This document shows, in pieces, positions 17,763 through 25,805 of a stretch of DNA of 64,000 nt. This DNA comes from Bin87 sp963665395 (GTDB taxonomy: Bacteria > Chloroflexota > Dehalococcoidia > Lucifugimonadales > UBA3495). Under the pieces are notes generated by a model, which was not told where the DNA came from, did no database searches, and was given only the letters and a program-made list of their open reading frames with translations. The position numbers were made by a program, and so were the translations under genes. The stretch is from assembly GCA_963665395.2 (NCBI GenBank), contig OY762251.1, positions 3,286,001 to 3,350,000 on the forward strand, written 5' to 3'. Position 1 is the stretch's first letter, and every line of letters starts with the position of its first letter.

Positions 17763-18205
17763 TTGGCGGCTGGTTCGATACCAGGGAGCGTCCGAGGGTT
17801 CGCGCTCGTCTGTTTGTCCCACGATTTGGCGTTAGCGGTCGCATTGACTTTCTGGTTGACACGGGCGCGACTGTCACCACTCTGCATCCCGATGACGGCA
17901 GGCGTATAGGTTGCCCGTTTGACGAGTTGCGGGAGCCTTTCGCTCTGGTCGGTGTTGGCGGCAGATCTGCGTACTATCGCGAACCGGCCTTGATAGTGCT
18001 TGCCGGCAGCCGGGGTGACTACACCTTCGACATCACCCTCATGATAGCGAAACCGGAACCACCGTCGGCATCGAACCCGCGCCCGGTGGTTAACCGGCTG
18101 CCGTCGCTGTTGGGGCGGGACGTGCTGAACCAGGTGCAAATGGATTACGATTTTCCGGCCGGGCGGCTGAACTTTTTCTCAGTTGAACGCCTATCGCCAA
18201 GCTAA
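17759..18205 (+). CDS. Retropepsin-like aspartic protease
   Basis: A 148-residue single-domain aspartyl protease of clan AA. The catalytic motif is FLVDTGATVTTL with Asp34, followed by the flap region LVGVGGRSAYYREPAL and a C-terminal hydrophobic-Gly motif LLGRDVLNQVQMDYDF (typical ILGRDVL.. of the family). Such proteins work as homodimers, each giving one Asp. The GTG start at 17759 overlaps the stop of the preceding DUF5678-like gene by four bases. The natural substrate is unknown. A second, altered member of the same clan lies at 51.2 kb. Confidence 0.75.
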   Translation: MIGGWFDTRERPRVRARLFVPRFGVSGRIDFLVDTGATVTTLHPDDGRRIGCPFDELREPFALVGVGGRSAYYREPALIVLAGSRGDYTFDITLMIAKPEPPSASNPRPVVNRLPSLLGRDVLNQVQMDYDFPAGRLNFFSVERLSPS

Positions 18206-18298
18206 CGGCTGGCGCCGGTCATCGGCGGGCGGATTTGCGGATGGCAGGGGAGACGCAGGGGTTTCGTTTTACATCGATGCACAGGATTGGCAGGATAA

Positions 18299-18326
18299 TT
18301 TGAGCGGAGCGCATTTGGCGTATAAT
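18299..18326 (+). promoter_or_regulatory. Possible promoter of the membrane protein/methyltransferase cluster
   Basis: TATAAT at 18321-18326 lies 15 bp before the ATG of the first membrane protein; TTTGAG at 18299-18304 is a weak -35 box at 16 bp spacing. The short distance implies a nearly leaderless transcript. Confidence 0.4.
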
Positions 18327-18340
18327 GGCGGGCAATCGGC

Positions 18341-18631
18341 ATGACTGGGCAGGAAGAACTGCGAACGGCTTTGCGACGTGTCTTGCCGGCTGCTTTGACT
18401 TTCCTAACATCTCTGGCGATGGCGGCGATATTGGTGGGCTCCGGCATTTTGCTGGAGTGGCTCATTGGGTATGCCGTTGGGAAGGACACTATGGCGCACC
18501 GCATTGTGGGGTTCGCGCTTGACGTTACTCTGGTGATTTGCGCGGCAGTTTGGGCTTGTACCGGCGCGATTGTCGCTACTTGGGAAGCGATAGTTTCCGC
18601 CAAAGCGTTCGTGAACCGGACCAGGGAGTAG
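18341..18631 (+). CDS. Small two-helix membrane protein
   Basis: Unrecognised 96-residue protein with two hydrophobic segments (about residues 15-46 and 56-80), a basic N-terminus and a basic C-terminal tail. There is no clear ribosome binding site, but a TATAAT box 15 bp upstream suggests near-leaderless expression. It is followed after 4 bp by a second membrane protein and then by the methyltransferase-HNH fusion, all on the same strand, so the three may be one operon. The function is unknown; a membrane effector or its partner is one possibility. Confidence 0.55.
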   Translation: MTGQEELRTALRRVLPAALTFLTSLAMAAILVGSGILLEWLIGYAVGKDTMAHRIVGFALDVTLVICAAVWACTGAIVATWEAIVSAKAFVNRTRE

Positions 18632-18635
18632 CGAG

Positions 18636-19319
18636 ATGTTCAATCGGACATGGGGTTGGATCGAGGGAGCCTTGCCGGTTAGGATCTACGTCCTTGCTGT
18701 TGGCATCGCAGCAGGGCTGATTACAGGCGCGTTGCGGCTGGGCGAGTCCCTAGACTTGGCCACGGCGGTCGGCTTTGTCACCGGATTCTCGGTGACCATG
18801 GGCGTTTGGTTGGGGATGCGCCTGTACTTGGTCGCCATTGGTCTTTACAGGGCATGGATTGTTGCAATCAGGAAACAGATTGCGGAAATTGAAGTTCACT
18901 CGTTCCCGGGGAGGGCGCCATCTAACGAGCGCGACATCGAGAGGTTACAGGGTTCCGTAGCAATCAGCGCCGCGGTTTATAGCATTTATCCGACCCCGGG
19001 TCTCCTGTGCGGCTTCATTGCCAGCGCCATTGCGTCTGCGTTGTGGGCGCAGTTTGACTACGCCCGCGCGTCTATGCACTTCGATTTTTTGCTCGCCTTC
19101 CTCATGGCCTTTGCTGTGGTCGTTGCTGTCCAGTGCATATGTCTCTTGCGTTTGCAGTGGCTCGTAAGGTCATCGAGGCGGCGACTGAACCGGGGCGAGT
19201 TAGTGGCGCCAGTGGCTCGGAATACTGACGCGCTAGATAGTGGCATCAACCGGGCTGAGCGGTTGGTGCGTCTAATCGGAGGCGTTGGCAAGCCGGCTGG
19301 TGAGCGGTCCGTGGCCTAG
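18636..19319 (+). CDS. Four-helix membrane protein of unknown function
   Basis: A 227-residue protein with hydrophobic segments near residues 13-35, 43-66, 110-132 and 148-168. A cytoplasmic loop of about 40 residues (RKQIAEIEVHSFPGRAP...) lies between the second and third, and a basic tail ends the protein. GGGAG precedes ATG 18636 by 9 bases; the stop codon overlaps the AGGAGG of the next gene, supporting one transcript with the methyltransferase-HNH gene. I recognise no family. It may form a membrane complex with the preceding two-helix protein. Confidence 0.6.
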   Translation: MFNRTWGWIEGALPVRIYVLAVGIAAGLITGALRLGESLDLATAVGFVTGFSVTMGVWLGMRLYLVAIGLYRAWIVAIRKQIAEIEVHSFPGRAPSNERDIERLQGSVAISAAVYSIYPTPGLLCGFIASAIASALWAQFDYARASMHFDFLLAFLMAFAVVVAVQCICLLRLQWLVRSSRRRLNRGELVAPVARNTDALDSGINRAERLVRLIGGVGKPAGERSVA

Positions 19320-19328
19320 GAGGGACAA

Positions 19329-20798
19329 ATGGGGACTCCCAACTTTGAGAACCGGACGCTGTACTATGGGGATAACCTGCCGGCTTTGCGGCGGATGAAC
19401 AGCGAGACGGTGCATTTGATCGCCACGGATCCGCCGTTCAAGAAGCAACGGGGGTTTTTCAGCGACGCCGGCGGATACGATGACCGTTGGACTTGGCAGA
19501 AGGATATTCTCGGATTGGATCGCAAGGGCAACGCCATTGCCGAAAACCATGACGACTGGATTGACCAGATTCAGGATGACTGGCCGGGAGCGTGGAAGGT
19601 GATCGACTCGGCGCGGGCGGTGTATGGCGACGATATGGGGGCGTTTTTGTGCTGGCTGGGCGTGCGGCTGATGGAGATGCACCGGGTACTGCGGGATGAC
19701 GGCAGCATCTACTTGCACATTGACCACACGGCGCACGCCTGGGTGAAAGCTCTGATGGACGCCATCTTTGGCAAGGGCAATTTCCGCAACGAAATCGTGT
19801 GGTTCTACAAGACGGGCGGCGTCAGCAAACGGTGGTTCGGCAGAAAGCACGACACCATCCTGTTTTACAGCAAGTTGGGGGATTACAAGTTCACCCCACA
19901 AAAGGAAAAATCGTACCTTTCACACAAATACGGGTTCTCGAACATCGAAATCCAAGAGGACGATCAGGGCTTGTTCAGAATGGTGACGATGCGGGATGTA
20001 TGGGACATTCCGGCACTGCGGGGCAACCAGCCGGAATATACCGGGTATCCTACGCAAAAACCGCTGGAACTGTATGAGCGCATCATCGCAGCGTCCAGCA
20101 ACCCAGAGGATATAGTGCTGGACCCGTTCTGCGGTTGCGCAACCACGCCGGTGGCCGCCGAGCGTCAGGGCCGCCAGTGGGTAGGAATGGACATCTGGGA
20201 GCAGGCTTATACGAAAGTCACTGACCGGCTGCGGGAAAATGCTATTCTGGTGGGCGATCCAAACTTGGAAGGACAAGCTAACGCCAACGGGATGCTCCAT
20301 TTCACCGAGTACCGGCTGAATTTCATCGACAACAAGGACAAGGGTGAAGAGTTTCCGGCACGTACCGACGATAACGAAGTGGCGGCGCCGTCGCTACGGC
20401 TGAGAACCCGCCGGCCTACGGAGCCGTGGCAGCAGTTGAGCAACGCGCTGATGCGTCGCATACTGATTGCGGCGCAGGGACGCAATGGGCTGGTAGGCTG
20501 CGCGGGGTGCGGCCGGCTGATGGAATCGGACTTCTTTCACCTGGACCACATCATCCCGAAATCGGAAGGCGGGCAGAATTACATCACCAACCGCATCCTG
20601 ATTTGCGCGCCGTGCAACAGCCGGAAGTCCAACACCAGCACGCTCACCGGCTTGCAGCGCGGCAACCGGCGCGACGGCTGGATGAAGGACCGCAAGGTCG
20701 CCGAGGAAATGCAATCGCTGGCCCGGATGCGGGCGGAGTGGATACGCGACGAATGGGGAACGGAGCAGTGCGAGGAGTTTATGGCGGGGCCGGGATAA
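19329..20798 (+). CDS. DNA methyltransferase fused to an HNH endonuclease
   Basis: A 489-residue fusion. The N-terminal part is an amino-methyltransferase with catalytic motif IV ATDPPF (32-37) and SAM-binding motif I LDPFCGCATT (264-273), followed by GMDIWEQAY. From about residue 385 an HNH nuclease follows: Cys391 and Cys394, then FHLDHIIPKSEGG with Asp406-His407, Asn421, and CAPCNSRKS with Cys426, Cys429 and Asn430, i.e. a zinc-stabilised HNH fold with all key residues. One chain could thus both methylate and cut, like a self-contained restriction-modification or modification-dependent enzyme. There is no separate specificity subunit. AGGAGG precedes ATG 19329. It sits between two membrane proteins and a HigBA pair. 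Confidence 0.85.
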   Translation: MGTPNFENRTLYYGDNLPALRRMNSETVHLIATDPPFKKQRGFFSDAGGYDDRWTWQKDILGLDRKGNAIAENHDDWIDQIQDDWPGAWKVIDSARAVYGDDMGAFLCWLGVRLMEMHRVLRDDGSIYLHIDHTAHAWVKALMDAIFGKGNFRNEIVWFYKTGGVSKRWFGRKHDTILFYSKLGDYKFTPQKEKSYLSHKYGFSNIEIQEDDQGLFRMVTMRDVWDIPALRGNQPEYTGYPTQKPLELYERIIAASSNPEDIVLDPFCGCATTPVAAERQGRQWVGMDIWEQAYTKVTDRLRENAILVGDPNLEGQANANGMLHFTEYRLNFIDNKDKGEEFPARTDDNEVAAPSLRLRTRRPTEPWQQLSNALMRRILIAAQGRNGLVGCAGCGRLMESDFFHLDHIIPKSEGGQNYITNRILICAPCNSRKSNTSTLTGLQRGNRRDGWMKDRKVAEEMQSLARMRAEWIRDEWGTEQCEEFMAGPG

Positions 20799-20836
20799 CG
20801 GACGCTCTTGCAGAGGAAGCACGGAGTTAAATCAGA

Positions 20837-21136
20837 TTGGACGTTTCATTTCGCACCAACCAACTGGAACGTTGCTATGCTGAGTCTGCCCGAGCGGTTC
20901 GGCAATGGGGGCCGGACGTTGCAGAACGGTATATTGTGGCCGTAACGTTCTTGAAATCGGCAAGGGATATGCAGGATGCTTACAACATTAGCTTTCTCCA
21001 TTTGCACCCGCTGCGCGGTTCTCGCACCGGCCAGTTGTCCATCCGACTGGCCGGACGTTGGCGGCTCATCATAACCCGAGGGAACACCGAGCATAGCGTA
21101 ATCGTTGAGGAGGTCAGCAACCATTATGACGATTGA
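20837..21136 (+). CDS. higB: HigB-type toxin (RelE/ParE superfamily)
   Basis: A 99-residue HigB-like protein, a ribosome-dependent mRNA interferase by family. Typical features are RFxxLxxLE-like N-terminal helices, LHPLRGSRTGQLSIRLAGRWRLI (the strand with the conserved Leu-xxx-Arg and W-R-L core) and VIVEEVSNHY at the end. It starts with TTG at 20837 after CGGAG, and its 3' end overlaps the antitoxin gene by 11 bp. Toxin-before-antitoxin order is the hallmark of HigBA. It directly follows the methyltransferase-HNH fusion by 38 bp. Confidence 0.82.
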   Translation: MDVSFRTNQLERCYAESARAVRQWGPDVAERYIVAVTFLKSARDMQDAYNISFLHLHPLRGSRTGQLSIRLAGRWRLIITRGNTEHSVIVEEVSNHYDD

Positions 21137-21419
21137 CAAAGCAAGCGTGTTTTCAGACTTGCCAGTGTCGCCCGGCGCGTCCCTGGCAAAAGAGCTGGAA
21201 GCCCGCGGCATGACTGAGCAGGAACTGGCGACAAAGCTCGAATGGCCGGAGCACAGGATAGATGCAATTGTGAGCGGCAAGGACAGTATCACAGCCGAAA
21301 CCGCAGACGGATTGGAACGAGCCTTGGGGATTTCGGCAGAGTTTTGGCTTAACCTTGAAGTCATTTACCGGGAAACGCTGGCACGATTGCAGGAAGCAAA
21401 AGCGGTCCAGCCGCGATAG
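21126..21419 (+). CDS. higA: HigA-type antitoxin (XRE-family HTH)
   Basis: The 97-residue antitoxin has the HigA pattern SPGASLAKELEARGMTEQELATKL, then a helix-turn-helix and SITAETADGLERALGISAEFW with the signature FWLNLE. HigA binds HigB to block it and represses its own operon through the HTH. ATG 21126 is chosen over an in-frame TTG at 21105, because GAGGAGG (21107-21113) is its ribosome binding site. The gene overlaps higB by 11 bp, indicating coupled translation. Confidence 0.88.
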   Translation: MTIDKASVFSDLPVSPGASLAKELEARGMTEQELATKLEWPEHRIDAIVSGKDSITAETADGLERALGISAEFWLNLEVIYRETLARLQEAKAVQPR

Positions 21420-21479
21420 GACGGCGCAGTCAAAACCAATGCCCGGATGACTGGCATAGCGCCACTTGGGAGAAACGCA

Positions 21480-23603
21480 ATGGATTTTTGGAGTGACGAA
21501 CAGCTGGCTTCGATTGACCGGATGCTGAACCCGCGTTCCATCGCGGTGGTGGGGGCGACGCCGCGGATGCAGTACGGCGGGCGGTTTTTGGCGGCGGCGA
21601 TGGGGACCTCGGGGCAGGGGGTGAACGTGTATCCGGTAAATCCGCGGTATGAGGAGGTGCAGGGGGTGCGGTGCTATCCGTCGGTTTCGGAGCTACCGGA
21701 GGCGCCGGACGTGGTGGGCGTGGTGGTGCCGTATCATGCGGTGCTGGATACGTTGCGGGAGAGCCACGCGAAGGGGGCGAAGTCGGCGATTGTGATTTCG
21801 GCGGGGTTTGCCGAGCGCGGGGTGGAGGACCGGCGGGAGTCGCAAGTGGAGCTGGGGCGGTTCGCGCGGGAATCTGGGATGCGGGTGAGCGGGCCGAACT
21901 GCCTGGGGCTGGCAAACTTGAAGGATGACATCTGGGCCAGCGCGTCGTCGCGGGGGGCGGCCGGGTTGAGCGGGCCGATTGGGCTGGTGTGCCAAAGCGG
22001 CGCGTCGGCGTTTGGGCCGTTTTTGACGCGGGCGGTGGACGAGGGGATTGGGTTCACCTACATCGTTTCCACGGGGAACGAGGCGGATCTGGATTTCTGC
22101 GACTTTGCGCGGTATCTGCTGGATGACGACGATACACGGGTCATCGCCGGGTTTATCGAAGGGTTCAAGGACGGGCGGAAGTTTGTGGAAGTGGCGCGGC
22201 TGGCGGCGGAACGGGGCAAGCCGATTGTGCTGATCAAGATTGGGAGGTCGGAGCTGGGTTCGCGGGCGGCCGGGTCGCATACGGCGGCTTTGACCGGGGT
22301 GGACGCGCGGTATGACGCCGTGTTTGAGCAGTACGGGGTGATACGGGTGCAGGATTATGACGACCTGTTGCAGGTGTCGAACCTGCTGGCGCGGTGTCCC
22401 CGGCCGCCGCGTCGCGGGGTGGCCGTGGTGTCGCACTCGGGCGGGATCAGCAGTTTGACGGCGGATATGTTCGGGCAGGCCGGGTTGGATCTGCCGGCGC
22501 TGTCGGAGCGGGCGCGGGACGGGATCAACGGGATTTTGAAGGGATTCGGGTGGGCGGCCAATCCGTCGGACGTGACGGGGTACGCCAACAGCGACGACTT
22601 TCCGGCGATTATGTCATTCATGGCCGACGACGAAGAGGTGGGCACTCTGGTGGTGGCGTCGGCGGGGGCGGACGCCCAGGCAACGCAGGTGATCGCGCAG
22701 CGGGACGGGAGCGACAAGCCGGTGGCGTTTCTGTGGACGGGAACGCGAGGAGCGGAGTCGGGGTTGCCGATGTTGCGACGGGAAGGGGTTCCAGTGTTTT
22801 ACGTGCCGGACAAGCTGGCGGCCGGGGTGCGGTATCTGAACGACTATCACGACTGGCGGGAGGAAAGGGTGAGGCGGGGGTTTGCTTCCGCCGGGGATAT
22901 GACGGCTGCGCCGGCTGGTGCGGGAAGCACTCTGGCTAACGGCGGAGCGCTTTCGGAGTACGAAAGCAAGGGTTTGATCGCGGCGTTCGGAGTGCCGACT
23001 ACGCGGGAGGAACTGGCGTCGGATGCGGCGGCGGCAGTTGCGGCGGCGGAACGGATTGGCTATCCGGTGGCGTTGAAGGTGGACTCAGCGGACATATTGC
23101 ACAAGACCGAGGCCGGGGCGATCAGGCTGGGACTGGATAGCGCCGACACGGTAAGGGCGGCTTTCGACGAGGTTACGGTCAACGCCAGGGCTTATGACGC
23201 CAGCGCACGAGTTGACGGCGTGGTGGTGCAGGAGATGGTGTCCGGCGGCGTGGAGACGATTGTGGGCGTGTCGTATGACGAACAGCTGGGGCCGTTCCTG
23301 CTGTTTGGGACGGGCGGCGTGATGGTGGAGGTGTATCAGGACGTGGCGCTGCGGCTGTGTCCGATTACGCGGGATGACGCGCTGGAGATGATTGACGAGG
23401 TTAAGGGGGCGCGGCTGCTGCGGGGGTTCCGAGGGGCGCCGGAGGCGGACGTGGATGCGCTGGCGGATACGCTGGTTCGGGTTTCGCAGATGGCGGCGCA
23501 GCTGGAGGGTTCGCTGGGCGAGCTGGACATCAATCCGCTGATGGTTTTGCCGGAAGGGCAGGGGGTGAAGGCGGTGGACGCGCTGGCGGTGGGAATGGGT
23601 TGA
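21480..23603 (+). CDS. ADP-forming acetate/acyl-CoA synthetase (fused alpha-beta)
   Basis: A 707-residue protein of the NDP-forming acyl-CoA synthetase superfamily. Order: CoA-binding Rossmann domain with NPRSIAVVGATPR (about 16-28), succinyl-CoA ligase-like flavodoxin domains with GPNCLGLAN and the phospho-His region AGSHTAALTG, and a C-terminal ATP-grasp domain from about residue 480 (YESKGLIAAFGVPTTRE ... PVALKVDSADILHKTEAGAI). It interconverts acyl-CoA + ADP + Pi and acid + CoA + ATP, conserving energy from CoA esters. ATG 21480 has GGGAG 8 bases upstream. It fits with the CitE-like and TPP enzymes nearby as part of organic-acid breakdown, though its acyl substrate is unknown. Confidence 0.88.
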   Translation: MDFWSDEQLASIDRMLNPRSIAVVGATPRMQYGGRFLAAAMGTSGQGVNVYPVNPRYEEVQGVRCYPSVSELPEAPDVVGVVVPYHAVLDTLRESHAKGAKSAIVISAGFAERGVEDRRESQVELGRFARESGMRVSGPNCLGLANLKDDIWASASSRGAAGLSGPIGLVCQSGASAFGPFLTRAVDEGIGFTYIVSTGNEADLDFCDFARYLLDDDDTRVIAGFIEGFKDGRKFVEVARLAAERGKPIVLIKIGRSELGSRAAGSHTAALTGVDARYDAVFEQYGVIRVQDYDDLLQVSNLLARCPRPPRRGVAVVSHSGGISSLTADMFGQAGLDLPALSERARDGINGILKGFGWAANPSDVTGYANSDDFPAIMSFMADDEEVGTLVVASAGADAQATQVIAQRDGSDKPVAFLWTGTRGAESGLPMLRREGVPVFYVPDKLAAGVRYLNDYHDWREERVRRGFASAGDMTAAPAGAGSTLANGGALSEYESKGLIAAFGVPTTREELASDAAAAVAAAERIGYPVALKVDSADILHKTEAGAIRLGLDSADTVRAAFDEVTVNARAYDASARVDGVVVQEMVSGGVETIVGVSYDEQLGPFLLFGTGGVMVEVYQDVALRLCPITRDDALEMIDEVKGARLLRGFRGAPEADVDALADTLVRVSQMAAQLEGSLGELDINPLMVLPEGQGVKAVDALAVGMG

Positions 23604-23616
23604 TCCGAGTAGGAAG

Positions 23617-23636
23617 GATACCCTTGCAAGGGTATC
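23617..23636. terminator. Perfect 20-bp palindrome between convergent genes
   Basis: GATACCCTTG pairs with CAAGGGTATC, directly after the acyl-CoA synthetase stop and touching the stop of the next minus-strand gene. A bidirectional terminator is the likely role; no long T-run is present. Confidence 0.55.
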
Positions 23637-24491
23637 TCATACCTGCCCAAGCCAATCGGTAAAGCGGCCGGGCAGCTCCGCTAACTGAACGGCCCAATCG
23701 TCGAGGCCGCGAGCGTACACCAACGCCATCATGTGCCCATTAACCCTCACTTTGGCTGTCCGCGTAAAGCCGTCCGGGTTTGGCGTCAAGATCGCGTCAA
23801 GCGCATCTATGACCTGTGGTTGTGGGTTGTTTTGGGCGCTATAGGTGGGCAGATATATGAGGATGCCGCCATCAAAATTGACCAGTTGATTTCGCACTTC
23901 CTGCAAATCTTGAGGGTAGACCATACGGTGCTGTTGATGGTTCGGCTGGTCGGGGCGGGCGCGGTAACTAATCATATCCGGGTCGAACGAGATCAACGTG
24001 AGTGACCGATTGGGCAGCCCCACATCGCCGGGGCTTGGGATTCCCCGAGGTTGCTCAAACCTCTTCCGCCAGTTGCCCGGGAAAAGTTCCGCACCGGCGC
24101 ACCTCGGCAAATCGTTCATCTGCCCACACCAGGGCCCTAGCTCCTCAATTGTTGGGCCGTTGTTCTCGCACAGCAGCATGGAGAATTCGCAGGTCCAGAC
24201 CTGCCGCACGAAGTTAGAGCTGTTGGGATAGCCACCCCTAGGAGCCAAGCGATGCCAGGCCCGCTCATATTCCGAAGTCCATTGATGATCCGGCTCATGA
24301 TCTCTCTGTACTCGATCCTCTGCACGGTTGAATCGGCCATCAGCACCATTTTTTGTCATCGCCAGTGGTGCCATGGCATGGGCGTCAATGAAATTCAGGC
24401 CAGGGACGCCGCTATCCTGTGCAATTCTCACCAGTTCGCAAAACGTCCAGTGCTGCATCAAGTTACCGACGTTGCCTTTGTATGTGGGCAT
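23637..24491 (-). CDS. Hypothetical protein with RlmJ/TcmP-like opening
   Basis: Unrecognised 284-residue soluble protein. It starts MPTYKGNVGNLMQHWTFCEL and continues with LNFIDAHAMAPLA. The order GN-x-GN-x-x-x-H-W followed by a strand ending in a D-x-H resembles the openings of RlmJ-like or three-Cys-motif-partner proteins, which have a SAM-methyltransferase-like fold, but no clear SAM-binding glycine motif is seen. Later features are LTLISFDPDMISY and GGILIYLPTYSAQNNPQPQV, which look like strands of an alpha/beta fold. It stands alone between a terminator palindrome and a REP element. I assign no function. Confidence 0.6.
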   Translation of the reverse strand: MPTYKGNVGNLMQHWTFCELVRIAQDSGVPGLNFIDAHAMAPLAMTKNGADGRFNRAEDRVQRDHEPDHQWTSEYERAWHRLAPRGGYPNSSNFVRQVWTCEFSMLLCENNGPTIEELGPWCGQMNDLPRCAGAELFPGNWRKRFEQPRGIPSPGDVGLPNRSLTLISFDPDMISYRARPDQPNHQQHRMVYPQDLQEVRNQLVNFDGGILIYLPTYSAQNNPQPQVIDALDAILTPNPDGFTRTAKVRVNGHMMALVYARGLDDWAVQLAELPGRFTDWLGQV

Positions 24492-24523
24492 ATTTAGACT
24501 ACCTCACTTCCGGTTTCGGGCAC

Positions 24524-24550
24524 TGGATTCCCGCTTTCGCGGGAATGACG
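24524..24550. repeat. REP-like palindrome
   Basis: TGGATTCCCGCTTTCGCGGG followed by AATGACG; a variant of the family with CCCGC/GCGGG arms. Confidence 0.75.
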
Positions 24551-24610
24551 GGGGTATTCTGATGGCAATGGCTAGGCGAGGTTTTGAACGCCGAAAGAGC
24601 CGACCCGTGA

Positions 24611-24890
24611 TTATTCTCCTGGCGGTTTGGACTCACGGCTACGGTTGCCCAACTGCAATGCAATGGCGGCGGCTACGGTTGCCGTGGCGTAGGTGGCGAG
24701 ATTGGAGTCCCGCCGCAAGTCGTGGGCAACGGATTTGAGGCAGGTGAAAGAGGTGGTTTCCGCCGTCGGGGTTTTGCACCGATAGGCGGAAACTCCGTAG
24801 AGAACCAAGAGGAACGACCAAACCAATGATGATCCAGACTGAAACAGCGCCAAGCGCCGCAGCCAGCAACCGACGGACGCTTGGGGTCAT
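24611..24890 (-). CDS. Small membrane protein, probably frameshifted
   Basis: Two overlapping frames look like halves of one small protein. ATG 24890 overlaps the stop of the upstream gene (ATGA) and starts MTPSVRRLLAAALGAVSVWI with a membrane helix, but turns Arg/His-rich after about residue 45 and ends at 24639. The other frame continues with plausible sequence (VLYGVSAYRCKTPTAETTSF ... VAAAIALQLGNRS) and ends at 24611. A single indel near 24790-24815 would join them. I do not recognise the family, and either half could be the only one translated. Confidence 0.35.
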
Positions 24891-25069
24891 TGAAGCCGCG
24901 AAGTCTTCAAACCGATGAGAACACCGCATGGGATGGCAGCCAGGTAGAATGCCGGCAGGATTGCGTATTCGGCCCATCCCATATACGGGAGCACGGAAAG
25001 GAAACCGAAAATCGCAGCCGGCACCAAGCCGCACAGCATGCCGCCAAAGATTCCGCTGAGCAACGGCAT
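24887..25069 (-). CDS. Small hydrophobic membrane protein
   Basis: A 60-residue, almost entirely hydrophobic protein, with two predicted helices (SGIFGGMLCGLVPAAIFGFL and YAILPAFYLAAIPCGVLIGL) and a short basic tail. The start ATG is at 25069. Its stop overlaps the ATG of the next small ORF by four bases, so the two may be coupled. There is no family assignment. Confidence 0.5.
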   Translation of the reverse strand: MPLLSGIFGGMLCGLVPAAIFGFLSVLPYMGWAEYAILPAFYLAAIPCGVLIGLKTSRLQ

Positions 25070-25133
25070 GGGTCATCCACCTTGCGGAAATGTGGTTAGG
25101 ATGGCCTGATTATATCAGCATGACAGGATAGGG

Positions 25134-25550
25134 TTAGCGTTCCTGGAGGACTTCGCCGGAGAGCTGGTTGATGCGGTAGAGGCGGACGAGGACGGCGGCG
25201 CCGGTGCGGTCGGGATCGCGGTCGAGTTCGCCTTGGACGGTGCGGGCCATTACGTTGTCGCGGATGGCGCCTTCGCGGTACATGGTTGCCGTGCCGTAGA
25301 AGCGGAGGTTGATGCGGTCGGTGGGATGGCGGTAGAAGAGGACGACCTTGGAGCCGTTCTGCACGTTGGCGGCGGAGTTACGCCAGCCTCGCTCCCAATA
25401 GGCGAGGGTTTCACGGTCGAAGACGAGGACGCTGCCTCTCATGCTGATCTGGGGTTCGCCGTCGGGTGACACGGTGGCGATGAACATGGGGCAACGGTCG
25501 GCCAGAGCGTTGTCGATGCGGCGGCGGAGGTCGTCGTCGATGTAGATCAT
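25134..25550 (-). CDS. Pyridoxamine 5'-phosphate oxidase-family flavoprotein
   Basis: A 138-residue split-barrel protein. The pattern IDNALADRCPMFIATVSPDGEPQISMRGSV, then LAYWERGWRNSAANVQNGSKVVLFYRHP and LRFYGTATMYREG, is that of the PNPOx-like FMN/F420-binding family. Members act on flavin, heme or F420-linked substrates; the true PNP oxidase is longer. ATG 25550 has GGAG 8 bases upstream; the longer open frame upstream runs through repeats. The gene follows the CitE-like genes in the same direction but is separated from them by a repeat-filled gap of 250 bp. Confidence 0.8.
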   Translation of the reverse strand: MIYIDDDLRRRIDNALADRCPMFIATVSPDGEPQISMRGSVLVFDRETLAYWERGWRNSAANVQNGSKVVLFYRHPTDRINLRFYGTATMYREGAIRDNVMARTVQGELDRDPDRTGAAVLVRLYRINQLSGEVLQER

Positions 25551-25675
25551 TGCGGACTCCGGGAGCGGTGCGGGCAATTTTGCATGGATGGACAGGATGG
25601 GCAGGATTTGGAAAGGTTGTTTCGTCATTCCGGCGTGAAAAGGGGTCCAGAGCTGCTTTGTCGTGTGGACTGTGG

Positions 25676-25805
25676 ATTCCGGCCCCGTATCAAGTACGGG
25701 GTGACGTTCTTTCGCCGGAATGACGTTGGGGGTCGGACGCCGGAATGACGTTGGGGGTCGGAATGATGTTGGGGTCGGAATGATGGGAAATGTCAACAGG
25801 CCCTA
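25676..25805. repeat. Composite repeat: palindrome, tandem units, AAATGTCAACAGG end
   Basis: A REP-type palindrome (GATTCCGGCC...GGAATGACG) with an inner CCCCGTATCAAGTACGGGG is followed by 17-18-bp tandem units starting CGGAATGA(C/T)GTTGGGG, then by AAATGTCAACAGGCCCTA. The element ends inside the stop codon (TAG) of the CitE-like gene. The same order is seen at 54.5 and 62.7 kb. Confidence 0.65.
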
